Assembly: GCA_963848375.1 (NCBI GenBank) | Contig: CAWKDK010000018.1 | Coordinates: forward strand, 1 to 64,000 | Origin: JAJPJE01 sp963848375 | GTDB lineage: Bacteria > Acidobacteriota > Terriglobia > Terriglobales > Acidobacteriaceae | Reading direction: 5' to 3' | Length of the DNA stretch: 64,000 nucleotides | Shown: positions 36,705 to 46,215 of the stretch, one piece after another | Numbering within the stretch: the stretch's first letter is position 1 | How the letters are laid out: each line of letters begins with the position of its first letter | The notes under the pieces: model-generated | What the model was told of the DNA's origin: nothing | What the model saw: the letters and a program-made list of their open reading frames with translations, nothing else | The model's database searches: none | Translations under genes and position numbers: made by a program

Positions 36705-37550
36705 ATGAAGCAGATCACCATCATCGGAACCGGCCTGATCGGCGGATCACTCGCGCTCGCGCTCAAGAAACATGCGCCAGGCGTGCGCATCGTCGGGTGC
36801 GACCGCGAGCCGGTATTGAAACAGGCGCTTAAGTTAGGCGCCATCGATGATGGATCTTCCGTTCCCGAGCAGGCGGTACGTGACAGTGATCTCATCGTGC
36901 TCGCCACGCCAGTGGGCAGCATCATTGATCTGATCGAGCGCGTGGGTCCGCTCGCGCCGGCGCATGCGCTGATCACCGACGTTGGATCGACGAAGGTCGA
37001 GATCATGGCGCGCGCCAAGGACGTCTTCGGTGGCGACGTGGCCCAGCGTTTTCTGCCCGGACATCCGATGGCGGGGAAAGAGAATAGCGGTATCGAGCAT
37101 GCGGACGCCGAACTGTTCGCCGGTGCAGTCTGGCTGGTAACTCCCTATCCGGGTGAAGATCTCAGCACCGGAGCGACCGGCGAGTATTTACAGTTGCTTG
37201 GTCAGATCGGCGCAAGAGTACTGCCGGTTGATTCCGTGCAGCATGATCGCATTTGCGGATGGGTGAGCCATCTGCCGCAGATGCTGTCCACGGCGCTGGC
37301 CTCGACGCTGGTGGAAGAGCTGGCAGACGATTCAGAGGCCGATGCCATCGGCGGCCGTGCTTTGCGTGAGATGACGCGTATTGCGCAGAGTCCGTACTCG
37401 ATGTGGCGGGATGTAGCGCTGACGAACACGAAGAACATTCAGGCTGCCCTACTACGGCTGGAACAGAAGCTGGCGCACATTCGTGAGAACTTGCGCACGC
37501 GCGAACTCGAAGAAGAGTTTGAGCGCGCGAATCAGTTTCGGAAGAATTAG
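36705..37550 (+). CDS. tyrA: Prephenate dehydrogenase
   Basis: A 281-residue protein with an N-terminal NAD(P) Rossmann fold (IIGTGLIGGSLALALKK), a DLIVLATPVGSIIDLIER strand, TDVGSTKVEIMARAKD, the active-site HPMAGKENSGIEHADAELF, and HDRICGWVSHLPQMLSTALA with the catalytic His and dimer helix. It oxidatively decarboxylates prephenate to 4-hydroxyphenylpyruvate for Tyr. No ACT domain follows, so regulation would be through DAHP synthase. It ends the aromatic cluster. Confidence 0.94.
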   Translation: MKQITIIGTGLIGGSLALALKKHAPGVRIVGCDREPVLKQALKLGAIDDGSSVPEQAVRDSDLIVLATPVGSIIDLIERVGPLAPAHALITDVGSTKVEIMARAKDVFGGDVAQRFLPGHPMAGKENSGIEHADAELFAGAVWLVTPYPGEDLSTGATGEYLQLLGQIGARVLPVDSVQHDRICGWVSHLPQMLSTALASTLVEELADDSEADAIGGRALREMTRIAQSPYSMWRDVALTNTKNIQAALLRLEQKLAHIRENLRTRELEEEFERANQFRKN

Positions 37551-37675
37551 CGAAACATCGATGTGGCTCGACCAGCGATATAATCGCCACTTCTTTATTC
37601 ATGGCATCTTCCGCCATCTCGAAATTGGTCGTTGCATTCACGCTGGTTAATCTGCGTGCATGAGCGACACATACG

Positions 37676-38602
37676 CTACGAAATCGTCTCCAGCCTGATC
37701 AGTCCCACTCCACCTTCCACATTCACATGCAAAGTCACCGGCGATTTTCCGTACTCGCTGTTGACGTAGTTGTCGCCGTCTTTGGTGAGGCCGTCTGCCT
37801 GCACCGAACCGAGTCCTCCCTTTGCCCGAACGACCACACCTACGTTGCTCGGGAGGCGAATGGTGGCGTTTCCCGCACCGCCGTGAAAAGTGGCGTCCAC
37901 ATCTTGCTTCCAGTTTCCGGTAAAGTCCGCAATCAGCAGCCCCGCGCCCATGTTCACGTCGATGCGGGTCAGGTCCAGGCCTCCGAGCTGCAGGTTATTT
38001 CGTCCTGCACCCATATTCACGCGCATTTGCATGGGGATGTCGTGAGCCAAGTGCAGATTCCACGTGTTGTGACTCGGACCAAACTGAATGTGAGGCTGAT
38101 GTTCCTGCTGCGACAGGCGCAGTTCTCCTTCGGTGCCATTCACGCTGTACGTCACCTCGGGACGGGGCATTGGAGACTGATATTCAAAATTAGCCTCCAG
38201 CAGTTTGCTTCCGTTACTGTCGATGTTCAGATTTCCGGCTGGCATCTCCACAGTCACATTGACCGATTCGGCGGCCCCGCGGTCAACGGTCTGTGCCCAC
38301 TCGGCGTGATGATGACGACCGAGTCCCCCCAAGCTCAAGGTAGCGAAGAAGAGTACCAGCAGCACGAGGAATGCGATCTCGCCGCCCGTGAACCAGCGTC
38401 CGCCGCGAGCTCCCGGGTCTTGTCGGAAGCGGTAATAATCCCAAAGCTTGCCCACTCCAATGAAGACGAGCAGCAGTGGCCAATACTGCGATACTAGTGG
38501 CCACGGGTCAAAACCCGGGCGCAGGTTGCTGTAGAGAAACAGCGCGCCAATCACAATCAGAATCAGCGCACCGACAATCGAATGCCGGCGATAGGTTGGC
38601 AT
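37676..38602 (-). CDS. LiaF-like/DUF5668-type membrane protein with beta-stack domain
   Basis: 308 residues from the ATG at 38602 (GAGGG 8 bases upstream). Three to four N-terminal helices (SIVGALILIVIGALFLYSNL; WPLLLVFIGVGKLWDYYRF; IAFLVLLVLFFATLSLGG) precede a beta-helix-like domain with regular short strands (VEMPAGNLNID; MGAGRNNLQLGGLDLTRIDV; GGAGNATIRLP). This matches LiaF/toastrack-type envelope-stress proteins. No two-component genes flank it. The partner and signal are unknown. Confidence 0.75.
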   Translation of the reverse strand: MPTYRRHSIVGALILIVIGALFLYSNLRPGFDPWPLVSQYWPLLLVFIGVGKLWDYYRFRQDPGARGGRWFTGGEIAFLVLLVLFFATLSLGGLGRHHHAEWAQTVDRGAAESVNVTVEMPAGNLNIDSNGSKLLEANFEYQSPMPRPEVTYSVNGTEGELRLSQQEHQPHIQFGPSHNTWNLHLAHDIPMQMRVNMGAGRNNLQLGGLDLTRIDVNMGAGLLIADFTGNWKQDVDATFHGGAGNATIRLPSNVGVVVRAKGGLGSVQADGLTKDGDNYVNSEYGKSPVTLHVNVEGGVGLIRLETIS

Positions 38603-38866
38603 ACCAAGTACCCTCAATGGGCCAGGGCAGACGGAAAACAGCCTAGAACCCGCCCCTCATGATCGGAAGTACGGCGGGAGCTACGTCGTAAGTTCCACAA
38701 AAGCATGTTTTCGCGAAATGGGAACATTAATCTCATCCCTTTGAGCTAAATCGGCCATCTATTCACCCAACCTACAAGTTCGGGGAGTATCGTTGACTTC
38801 TGCGGCAAGGACTCCCTGGTCAATCCAGTCACCTTGACTCATATCACCTGAGTACCAGGAGGAATC

Positions 38867-41266
38867 ATGGCCACCATCACGATGAACCAGGACCAGAGCA
38901 CTGTGAGCGGCAATCCGTTATCCCCCGAAGAACTGCGGAAGATGAATGCCTATTGGCGAGCAGCAAATTATCTTTCTGTGGGACAGATCTATCTTATGCA
39001 GAATCCGCTGTTGCGTGAGCCGTTGCAGCTGGAACACGTGAAGCCGCGCCTGCTTGGGCATTGGGGTACGACGCCTGGCTTGAACTTCGTTTATGTGCAC
39101 TTCAACCGGCTGATCAAGCGTGACGATTTGAACGTGATCTACATCATTGGCCCGGGTCACGGTGGACCAGGAATTGTGGCCAACACTTACCTGGAAGGCA
39201 CTTATAGCGAGATTTATCCGAACATTTCGCAGAGCGTGGAAGGGATGCAGCGGCTGTTCAAGCAGTTCTCCTTCCCAGGTGGAATTCCCAGCCATGTGGC
39301 GCCGGAAACTCCAGGCTCGATTCACGAAGGCGGCGAACTCGGATACTCCCTGTCTCACGCACATGGCGCAGCATTCGACAATCCTGATCTCCTGGTGTGT
39401 TGTGTTGTGGGCGATGGCGAAGCCGAAACCGGGCCGCTTGCTACGAGCTGGCATGCGAACAAGTTCCTGAATCCAACGCGTGATGGAGCGGTGTTGCCCA
39501 TCCTGCACCTGAATGGATACAAGATCGCCAATCCTACGGTGATGGGACGCATGAGCGACGACGAGCTCGCGCAGTTTTTCACCGGATGTGGCTATAAGCC
39601 CTATTTCGTCGAAGGTCATGAGCCGGAAGAAATGCACCAGCTGATGGCTGCGACACTGGACCGGATCGTCGACGAAATCCACGACATACAGAGCCGCTAT
39701 CGCCGCGGCGAAGCCAGCGGGATGCCGGTGTGGCCGATGATCGTGATGCGCACTCCCAAGGGTTGGACCGGACCGAAAATGGTGGACGGCAAGCCGGTGG
39801 AGAATACGTGGCGCGCGCACCAGGTACCGCTGTCGGAATTGGCTTCACGACCCGATCATCTGCGGCAGCTCGAAGAGTGGATGAAGAGCTACCGTCCCGA
39901 AGAACTGTTCACTGAAGAAGGGAAGTTGCTTCCGGAGCTGGCGGAGCTGGCGCCTAAGGGCAATCGGCGCATGGGAGCGAATCCACATGCGAATGGCGGC
40001 GTGTTGCTGAAAGATCTGGCGATGCCGGACTTCCGCGACTATCGCCTCGCGGTGCCAAAGCCCGGGACCGAGTTTGCCGAAGCCACTCGCGTGCTCGGTT
40101 ACTTCCTGCGCGATGTGATGAAACAGAACGAGAAGAGCAAGAACTTTCGCGTGTTTGGTCCGGACGAAACCGCGTCCAACCGGCTCGAAGCGATCTATCA
40201 AGTTACAGATAAAGAGTGGATGGAGCCGCTGCTCCCCGTCGACGAGCACCTTTCCCCGAACGGCCGCGTCTTGGAAATGCTGAGCGAGCATATGTGCCAG
40301 GGCTGGCTTGAGGGTTATCTGCTCACCGGACGGCATGGCTTCTTCTCGTGCTACGAGGCATTCATTCACATTGTTGATTCGATGTTCAACCAGCACGCGA
40401 AGTGGTTGAAGGTGACGCACGATATTCCGTGGCGCCGGCCGATTGCTTCACTGAACTATCTGCTGACGTCGCACGTGTGGCGGCAGGACCACAATGGCTT
40501 CACGCACCAGGATCCGGGCTTCATCGATCACGTGGTGAACAAGAAAGCGGATGTGGTTCGCGTCTATCTGCCGCCGGATGCCAACACGCTGCTCTCCGTG
40601 GCGGATCATTGCCTGCGCAGCCGCCACTACGTCAATGTGATCGTTGCCGGCAAACAGCCCGCACTGCAATGGCTCGACATGGATTCGGCAATCAAGCACT
40701 GTACGACTGGGATCGGCATATGGGATTGGGCCAGCACCGACGAAAATGCTGAGCCGGAAGTCGTAATGGCGTGTGCCGGCGATGTTCCAACATTGGAGAC
40801 GCTGGCGGCTGTCGATCTATTGCGACAGCATTTCCCGGATCTTCGTATTCGCGTGGTAAATGTCGTCGACCTGATGACGATTCAACCGTCAAGCGAACAT
40901 CCACATGGGTTGACGGATCGCGATTTCGATTCACTTTTCACCACGGACAAGCCAGTCATTTTCGCGTATCACGGATATCCATGGTTGATTCACCGCTTGA
41001 CGTATCGACGGACGAATCATGACAACATACACGTTCGCGGCTACAAAGAAGAGGGCACGACTACGACGCCGTTCGATATGACGGTGTTAAACGATCTGGA
41101 CCGCTTCCATCTGGCGAGCGATGTGGTGGATCGCGTGCCGCGCCTGCAACGCATCGGCGCGCACTTCAAGCAGCACCTGCGTGACCGACTGGTGGAGCAC
41201 AAGAATTACATCGTGAAGTATGGCGACGATATGCCGGAAATCAAGAACTGGAAGTGGCCTTACTAA
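38867..41266 (+). CDS. xfp: Phosphoketolase (xylulose-5-P/fructose-6-P)
   Basis: A 799-residue protein with a consensus SD (AGGAGGAATC). TPP and substrate motifs: GHWGTTPGLNFVYVHFNR, HVAPETPGSIHEGGELGYSL, CVVGDGEAETGPLATSWHAN, TPKGWTGPKMVDGKPVENTW, and YEAFIHIVDSMFNQHAKWLK. It splits xylulose-5-P or fructose-6-P with phosphate to acetyl-phosphate and an aldose phosphate. Acetate kinase starts three bases after its stop, so acetyl-phosphate goes straight to acetate and ATP. The size and motifs are those of a complete enzyme. No regulatory site was identified. Confidence 0.96.
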   Translation: MATITMNQDQSTVSGNPLSPEELRKMNAYWRAANYLSVGQIYLMQNPLLREPLQLEHVKPRLLGHWGTTPGLNFVYVHFNRLIKRDDLNVIYIIGPGHGGPGIVANTYLEGTYSEIYPNISQSVEGMQRLFKQFSFPGGIPSHVAPETPGSIHEGGELGYSLSHAHGAAFDNPDLLVCCVVGDGEAETGPLATSWHANKFLNPTRDGAVLPILHLNGYKIANPTVMGRMSDDELAQFFTGCGYKPYFVEGHEPEEMHQLMAATLDRIVDEIHDIQSRYRRGEASGMPVWPMIVMRTPKGWTGPKMVDGKPVENTWRAHQVPLSELASRPDHLRQLEEWMKSYRPEELFTEEGKLLPELAELAPKGNRRMGANPHANGGVLLKDLAMPDFRDYRLAVPKPGTEFAEATRVLGYFLRDVMKQNEKSKNFRVFGPDETASNRLEAIYQVTDKEWMEPLLPVDEHLSPNGRVLEMLSEHMCQGWLEGYLLTGRHGFFSCYEAFIHIVDSMFNQHAKWLKVTHDIPWRRPIASLNYLLTSHVWRQDHNGFTHQDPGFIDHVVNKKADVVRVYLPPDANTLLSVADHCLRSRHYVNVIVAGKQPALQWLDMDSAIKHCTTGIGIWDWASTDENAEPEVVMACAGDVPTLETLAAVDLLRQHFPDLRIRVVNVVDLMTIQPSSEHPHGLTDRDFDSLFTTDKPVIFAYHGYPWLIHRLTYRRTNHDNIHVRGYKEEGTTTTPFDMTVLNDLDRFHLASDVVDRVPRLQRIGAHFKQHLRDRLVEHKNYIVKYGDDMPEIKNWKWPY

Positions 41267-41269
41267 GCG

Positions 41270-42484
41270 ATGAAGATTCTCGTGCTGAATTCAGGGTCGA
41301 GCAGCCAGAAGAGCTTTTTGTACGAGCTCGGCGACACGCTTCCGCCGGAAGCTCCTGAACCGCTTTGGGCGGCGATGATCGAGTGGGATGGCGATTCGGC
41401 CGAAGTTAAAGTCGAGAAGCCGGGCGGGAATGTGATTCGTGCGCGGGCGAAAATCTCCTCGCGCAAAGCGGCGATCCAATACCTGCTGAGCACACTGTGG
41501 TCGGGCAAGTCGCGACTGGTGGAGAAGCCCACTGCCATCGATGTTGTCGGACACCGCGTGGTGCATGGAGGCCCGCACTACAAGCATCCAGTGCGCGTGG
41601 ATACAGAGGTGAAGACCGCGATCGCCGGAGTCTCGGTGTTTGCGCCGCTGCACAACCGCGCCGAACTCGAGGGCATGGAGATCGTGGAGCAGGTGCTCGG
41701 GCCAGTTCCACAAGTCGCGGTGTTTGACACTGGTTTCCATAGCCAGATGCCGCTGCACGCGACGGTTTATCCCGGACCCTATGAGTGGTTCGAGCAGGGA
41801 ATCCGGCGCTACGGGTTCCATGGGATCAACCATGAGTACGTTGCCGGACGCGCTGCGCAGATGTTGGGCAAGCCACTCGAATCATTGAAGCTGGTGACTT
41901 GTCATCTCGGCAACGGCTGTTCTCTGGCCGCAATCCGCGACGGGCACAGCATCGACACAACGATGGGTTTCACGCCGCTCGAAGGCCTGATGATGGGTAC
42001 GCGCTGCGGTTCGATCGATCCGGGCGTGCTCACCTACCTGATGCGCTCGACGCATGTAACTGGCGAACAACTCGACGATATTCTGAATAAGCGCTCAGGA
42101 CTTCGCGGTATCTCCGGGACATCCTCCGACATGCGTGAGATCCAGGACGAAATGGCACGAGGCAATGAATTGGCACAACTGGCGTTTGACATGTTCGTGC
42201 ACCGGCTGCGGTCGGGAATTGGTTCGATGGCAGCGGTGCTCGGTGGCATGGATGCGCTGATTTTCACGGGCGGCATCGGCGAGCACTCTGTCGAAGTCCG
42301 CGAAAAGACCTGCGCAAACATGGAATTTCTGGGAGTGCAGCTGGACGTGAGCAAGAACATTCATCCAAAGCTCGACGCCGATGTGGCCGAAACTGGCTCT
42401 CGTGTTCGCGTGCTGGTGATTGCCGCGCAGGAAGATTGGGCGATCGCGCGGGAATGCTGGAAAGTGCTGAATCGCGCAGACTAG
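41270..42484 (+). CDS. ackA: Acetate kinase
   Basis: A 404-residue ASKHA-fold kinase that makes ATP and acetate from acetyl-phosphate. It has VLNSGSSSQKSFLYEL, GHRVVHGGPHYKHPVRV, VAVFDTGFHSQMP, RRYGFHGINHEYVAGRAA, and the ATP-site motifs TCHLGNGCSLAAIRDG and IFTGGIGEHSVEVREK. SSQKSFLYEL replaces the usual SSLKF-type start but the fold elements are complete. It is co-transcribed with phosphoketolase. Its stop shares the CTAG at 42481-42484 with the convergent CoA-transferase gene. Confidence 0.94.
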   Translation: MKILVLNSGSSSQKSFLYELGDTLPPEAPEPLWAAMIEWDGDSAEVKVEKPGGNVIRARAKISSRKAAIQYLLSTLWSGKSRLVEKPTAIDVVGHRVVHGGPHYKHPVRVDTEVKTAIAGVSVFAPLHNRAELEGMEIVEQVLGPVPQVAVFDTGFHSQMPLHATVYPGPYEWFEQGIRRYGFHGINHEYVAGRAAQMLGKPLESLKLVTCHLGNGCSLAAIRDGHSIDTTMGFTPLEGLMMGTRCGSIDPGVLTYLMRSTHVTGEQLDDILNKRSGLRGISGTSSDMREIQDEMARGNELAQLAFDMFVHRLRSGIGSMAAVLGGMDALIFTGGIGEHSVEVREKTCANMEFLGVQLDVSKNIHPKLDADVAETGSRVRVLVIAAQEDWAIARECWKVLNRAD

Positions 42485-43179
42485 CCGTGCTGAGTTTCCA
42501 TCGTGCGCAGATTCGGGCTGACTATCAACGTGGGTTGGGTTGCGCGCTGCACATCTTCAACGGTCAGGCCGGGGCCGATCTCTTCCAGCACTAAACCAGA
42601 TTGCGTGACTCGCAGGTAGGCCATTTCCGTCACAATTGTGTCGATAACACGCACACCCGTGAGCGGAAGCGTGCACTTGTGCAGGATCTTGGGAAGACCT
42701 TCGCGAGTGGTGTGCTCCATGGCGACAATGACGCGTTTCGCTCCGGCGACCAGATCCATCGCGCCGCCCATACCCTTCACCATTTTGCCGGGAATCATCC
42801 AGTTGGCGATGCTGCCGTCTTCGTCGACTTCCATTGCGCCCAGCACGGTGAGGTCGATGTGGCCGCCGCGGATCATCGCGAACGATTCGGCACTGGAGAA
42901 AAATGACGTGCCGGGAATCTCGGAGACTGTTTCCTTGCCCGCATTGATCAGGTCAGGATCTTCTTCACCCTCGATCGGATACGGTCCTACGCCCAGCATT
43001 CCGTTTTCGCTTTGCAGGATGACTTCAACACCTTTCGGAACAAAATTCGCGACCAGTGTTGGCAAGCCAATGCCAAGATTGACGTAGAATCCGTCGCGCA
43101 ATTCCAACGCAATGCGACGCGCGATCCGTTCGCGCTTCTCCATGTCCAACTGTTTGCCGACTTTGGATGGACTATTCAC
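42481..43179 (-). CDS. scoB: 3-oxoacid CoA-transferase subunit B
   Basis: A 232-residue protein with the active-site Glu in QSENGMLGVGP, plus ARRIALELRDGFYVNLGIGL, PGTSFFSSAESFAMIRGGHI, VLGAMEVDEDGSIANWMIPG and GMGGAMDLVAGAKRVIVAME. It transfers CoA between succinyl-CoA and acetoacetate or a related pair with subunit A. I take the GTG at 43179, with GGGAC six bases upstream and only three bases after the preceding ORF's stop; ATG 43143 is an alternative. Third gene of scoA, small ORF, scoB. Confidence 0.92.
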   Translation of the reverse strand: MNSPSKVGKQLDMEKRERIARRIALELRDGFYVNLGIGLPTLVANFVPKGVEVILQSENGMLGVGPYPIEGEEDPDLINAGKETVSEIPGTSFFSSAESFAMIRGGHIDLTVLGAMEVDEDGSIANWMIPGKMVKGMGGAMDLVAGAKRVIVAMEHTTREGLPKILHKCTLPLTGVRVIDTIVTEMAYLRVTQSGLVLEEIGPGLTVEDVQRATQPTLIVSPNLRTMETQHG

Positions 43180-43182
43180 AAA

Positions 43183-43467
43183 TCAGTCCCAGGCCGCCTC
43201 GGCTCTGCGAAACGCAGTAAGGCTACGCTCGAGATCGTCGTACGAGGTCATCGCATTGCCCTTGGATTCGGAGCGATACTTATACGCAGTTGCAAGTAAA
43301 TCTCCCCAATGGTCCTGGATTCCACCGACCGCGTAATCGTAGGCCGGAGCCATCACGGCGAGTTCAGCGGCGAGATCGCCGAGCGTAAGATTGCCCTCTT
43401 CGTACATGCGTATGTACTTCAGCACGCTGGCGCGCACTTCTTCGATAGTGCTGTCCGGTGCTGGCAT
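43183..43467 (-). CDS. Small protein coupled between CoA-transferase subunits
   Basis: 94 residues, soluble, acidic and helix-rich: TIEEVRASVLKYIRMYEEGN, LTLGDLAAELAVMAPAYDYA, and SYDDLERSLTAFRRAEAAWD. Its ATG overlaps the scoA stop (TGATG), and its own stop is three bases before the scoB start, so all three are translationally linked. No known family is recognised. A role in assembly, regulation or an associated activity of the CoA-transferase is possible but purely positional. Confidence 0.65.
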   Translation of the reverse strand: MPAPDSTIEEVRASVLKYIRMYEEGNLTLGDLAAELAVMAPAYDYAVGGIQDHWGDLLATAYKYRSESKGNAMTSYDDLERSLTAFRRAEAAWD

Positions 43468-44166
43468 CAGGCTGTGGCCTTTCGCACCGTGCGGCGCTCG
43501 ATGCGTTTATCGCACGGCAATTCGAGGATGCGATGCACGTAAATGCCGGACGTATGAATCTCGTCGGGCTTTAGTTCACCGACTTCGACTAGGTGTTCGA
43601 CTTCTGCGATGGTGATCTTCGCGGCCGTTGCCATCATTGGATTAAAGTTTCGTGCCGTCTTTCGGTAAATGAGATTCCCCCAGCGATCACCCTTCCACGC
43701 CTTGACGAGCGCGAAAGTCAGCGGTGAGCGCGTGTTCCATTACGTAAGCTTTGCCGTTGAACTCACGCGTTTCTTTTCCTTCGGCAACAACAGTTCCGTA
43801 TCCAGTGCGCGTAAAGAACGCAGGAATGCCGGCGCCTCCGGCACGGATGCGCTCAGCGAGCGTGCCCTGCGGATTCAATTCCAGGTCGAGCTCGCCGGAC
43901 AGCACCAGTTGTTCGAACAGTCGATTCTCGCCTACATAACTGCCAATGTGCTTCCGGATCTGACGACTCTCGAGCAGCAACCCCAACCCGAAGCCGTCAA
44001 CCCCTGCGTTGTTGCTGATGGTAAGCAGGTTGCGGGCGCCTTTACGATGCAGAGCATTGATGAGGTTCTCAGGAATCCCGCATAGGCCGAAGCCGCCCAC
44101 CATGACAGTGGCACCGTCGGAAATATCGCGAATGGCTTCGTCAGCGCTGGTACGAACCTTGTTCAC
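43467..44166 (-). CDS. scoA: 3-oxoacid CoA-transferase subunit A, one frameshift
   Basis: From the GTG at 44166: VNKVRTSADEAIRDISDGAT, VMVGGFGLCGIPENLINALH, ISNNAGVDGFGLGLLL, SYVGENRLFEQLVLSGELDL and GYGTVVAEGKETREFNGKAY. After ALTADF the frame is lost. Skipping one base near 43713 gives ALVKAWKGDRWGNLIYRKTA, then RNFNPMMATAAK, and a C-terminus ending at TGA 43467-43469. The corrected length (about 232 residues) is normal for SCOT subunit A. Either a sequence error or a real inactivation of the first subunit. Confidence 0.9.
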
Positions 44167-44348
44167 GGACCCCACCCCAGAACGGCAGATTCTACTAGGC
44201 GCAGCGAGCAGGCGCAAACGCCGCGGGCGCAACCTGGAAATGCTCCAGCAGCGCCACTTTCCCCAAAAGACACGTCGCGCACCAACCGTAACTATGGCGG
44301 GGAAAATAGTCCTTCTTAGCGGGCCGCTTCATGCGATAGTTTACGCGC

Positions 44349-46215
44349 ATGAGCACTCCACAAGATGAGTTGGAGTCACTGCGCAGCCAGTTGGCAGCGC
44401 TTACGGCCCGTGTTTACCAGCTGGAACATAGTGTAGGCATCGCCGCAGCGGCGCCAGCCAGCGGTGAGGTTTCAACTCACGAAGCAAAGACAGTTTCATC
44501 GGAACAAGATGTGTCGGTACGGTCCGAACCGGTTCCCCCACCACCGCTATTTGCCAAGCGACCCCAAGAGATCGCCGTGGAGAACGAAGCCGCTGATCTG
44601 GAAGACAAGATTGGCAAAGTCTGGTTCAACCGTATTGGAATTCTCGCACTTCTCATCGGTGTCTCTTACTTCATCAAGTACGCCTTCGACAGCGGGTGGA
44701 TTGGCCCCGCGGGACGAATCGCCGTAGGGCTCGTGGCCGGCATCGGACTGGTCCTCTGGAGCGAGCGCTTCCGCAGCAAAGGATTCACGGCCTTTTCCTA
44801 TTCACTGAAAGCCGTCGGCATTGGCACGCTCTATCTTTCTTTATGGGGCGCATTTCAGGTCTACCATCTTGTTCCTTCAGCAGCAGCCTTCGTCGCGATG
44901 GTTGCGGTCACGGCGTCGACGATAGTTCTGGCCCTGACGCAGGACGCGGAAATCCTTGCGGCCTTTGCGCTGATCGGCGGCTTCAGCACTCCCATTCTGC
45001 TCTCCACGGGTGAGAACCACGAGGTCGTGCTCTTTTCTTACGTCGCGCTTCTGGATCTGGCCGTATTGGCGATGATCAAGTTCAAGCCCTGGTACCGATT
45101 GCTCATCGGCGCCTTCATCGGGACTTTGATCTTGTACATGGGGTGGGGCGACTCGTACTACACGGACGCGCAGCGTGGCTTAACGGTCTTTTACGTAGTG
45201 TTGTTCGCCGCCATCTTCGCGGTTTCCCCACTGCTGGTTCCGCTCGACAAATCGCGATGGCGCTCCGGTTTTTCAATCACCTTCATGCTGCTGCCGCTTG
45301 CGAATGCAGCCGCATTGTTCCTTGCGCTGTTTGGCATGTACAACAACGAACGGGTCACTCTGACTTGGTACGCCCTGGCACTGGCGGCTATCTATCTCGC
45401 GCTTAGCAGCCTGTTCAAACGACGGGCTGGCAGCGATCCCGAAGTAGTAAAGATCATCAATCTGCTGCATATTGCAATCGCCATAGCGTTCGTCACCATC
45501 GCGATCCCGCTGAAGCTGAGCGCACATTGGATCACGATTGGCTGGATGGTGGAATCAGCGGTGCTGCTGTTCATTGGCGTGCGGACGCGGACGGATTTCC
45601 TTCGCTACTTCGCCGCGACCACTCTGATCCTCGGAGTGGTACGCCTTTTATTTCTCGACAACTTTCAGGTTGATACGCTTCTTTTCAATCCCCGCTTTGG
45701 GACCTACCTGGTGGCGCTTGCGATTCTCGGCGGCATCGTTGCGTGGGGCGCGCGGTCTGCCAATGTTCAGGAAGCGCCGTTCGTAAAACTCGCAGGCGTC
45801 CTGTTCAACGTTCTTGCGTTGGTCGCACTGACACTGGAGGCTTCCGACTACTTCGGCCGCCAGATTACGCAATGGCATCAGGACCGCCAGATCGGGTTTC
45901 TGCCGCTGCAGCAGATCGAGTTCTCGCGACACTTCAGCTACTCGGCCATATGGCTCGTCTTATGGCGCCTGCCTGATGGCCTTCGGATTCTGGAGGCGCT
46001 CGGCCTTCGTGCGCTGGCAAGCATTAGCGTTGATCGCATTCACGATCGGCAAGGTATTTTTGTTCGACGTGTCCGCGCTGCAGCAAGGATACCGGGTGCT
46101 GAGTTTTATCGGATTAGGCGTCGTGCTGATGGCGATTTCCTATGTCTACCATCGCGGGTGGCTCAATCTCTCGCCAGAGTCCCGCGATCATCGAGGACAA
46201 AGGACGTCAGCATGA
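44349..46215 (+). CDS. DUF2339 polytopic membrane protein, one frameshift
   Basis: An N-terminal coiled coil (DELESLRSQLAALTARVYQL) and Pro-rich linker precede about 14 membrane helices (GKVWFNRIGILALLIGVSYF; TLYLSLWGAFQVYHLV; many others), typical of DUF2339. After FSYSAIWLVLWRL the true frame (MAFGFWRRSAFVRWQALALI, then IGKVFLFDVSALQQGYRVLS) continues in another frame from about 45972, ending at TGA 46215. One extra base in CTGCCTG near 45970 explains this. Read as given, it fuses to the next gene. The stop overlaps the DUF3999 start (ATGA). The function of this pair is unknown, possibly envelope related. Confidence 0.85.

Noticed and set aside
38918..39820. A 300-residue reverse ORF within the phosphoketolase gene
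   Set aside because: Antisense shadow of a strongly conserved gene. No SD and non-protein-like composition.
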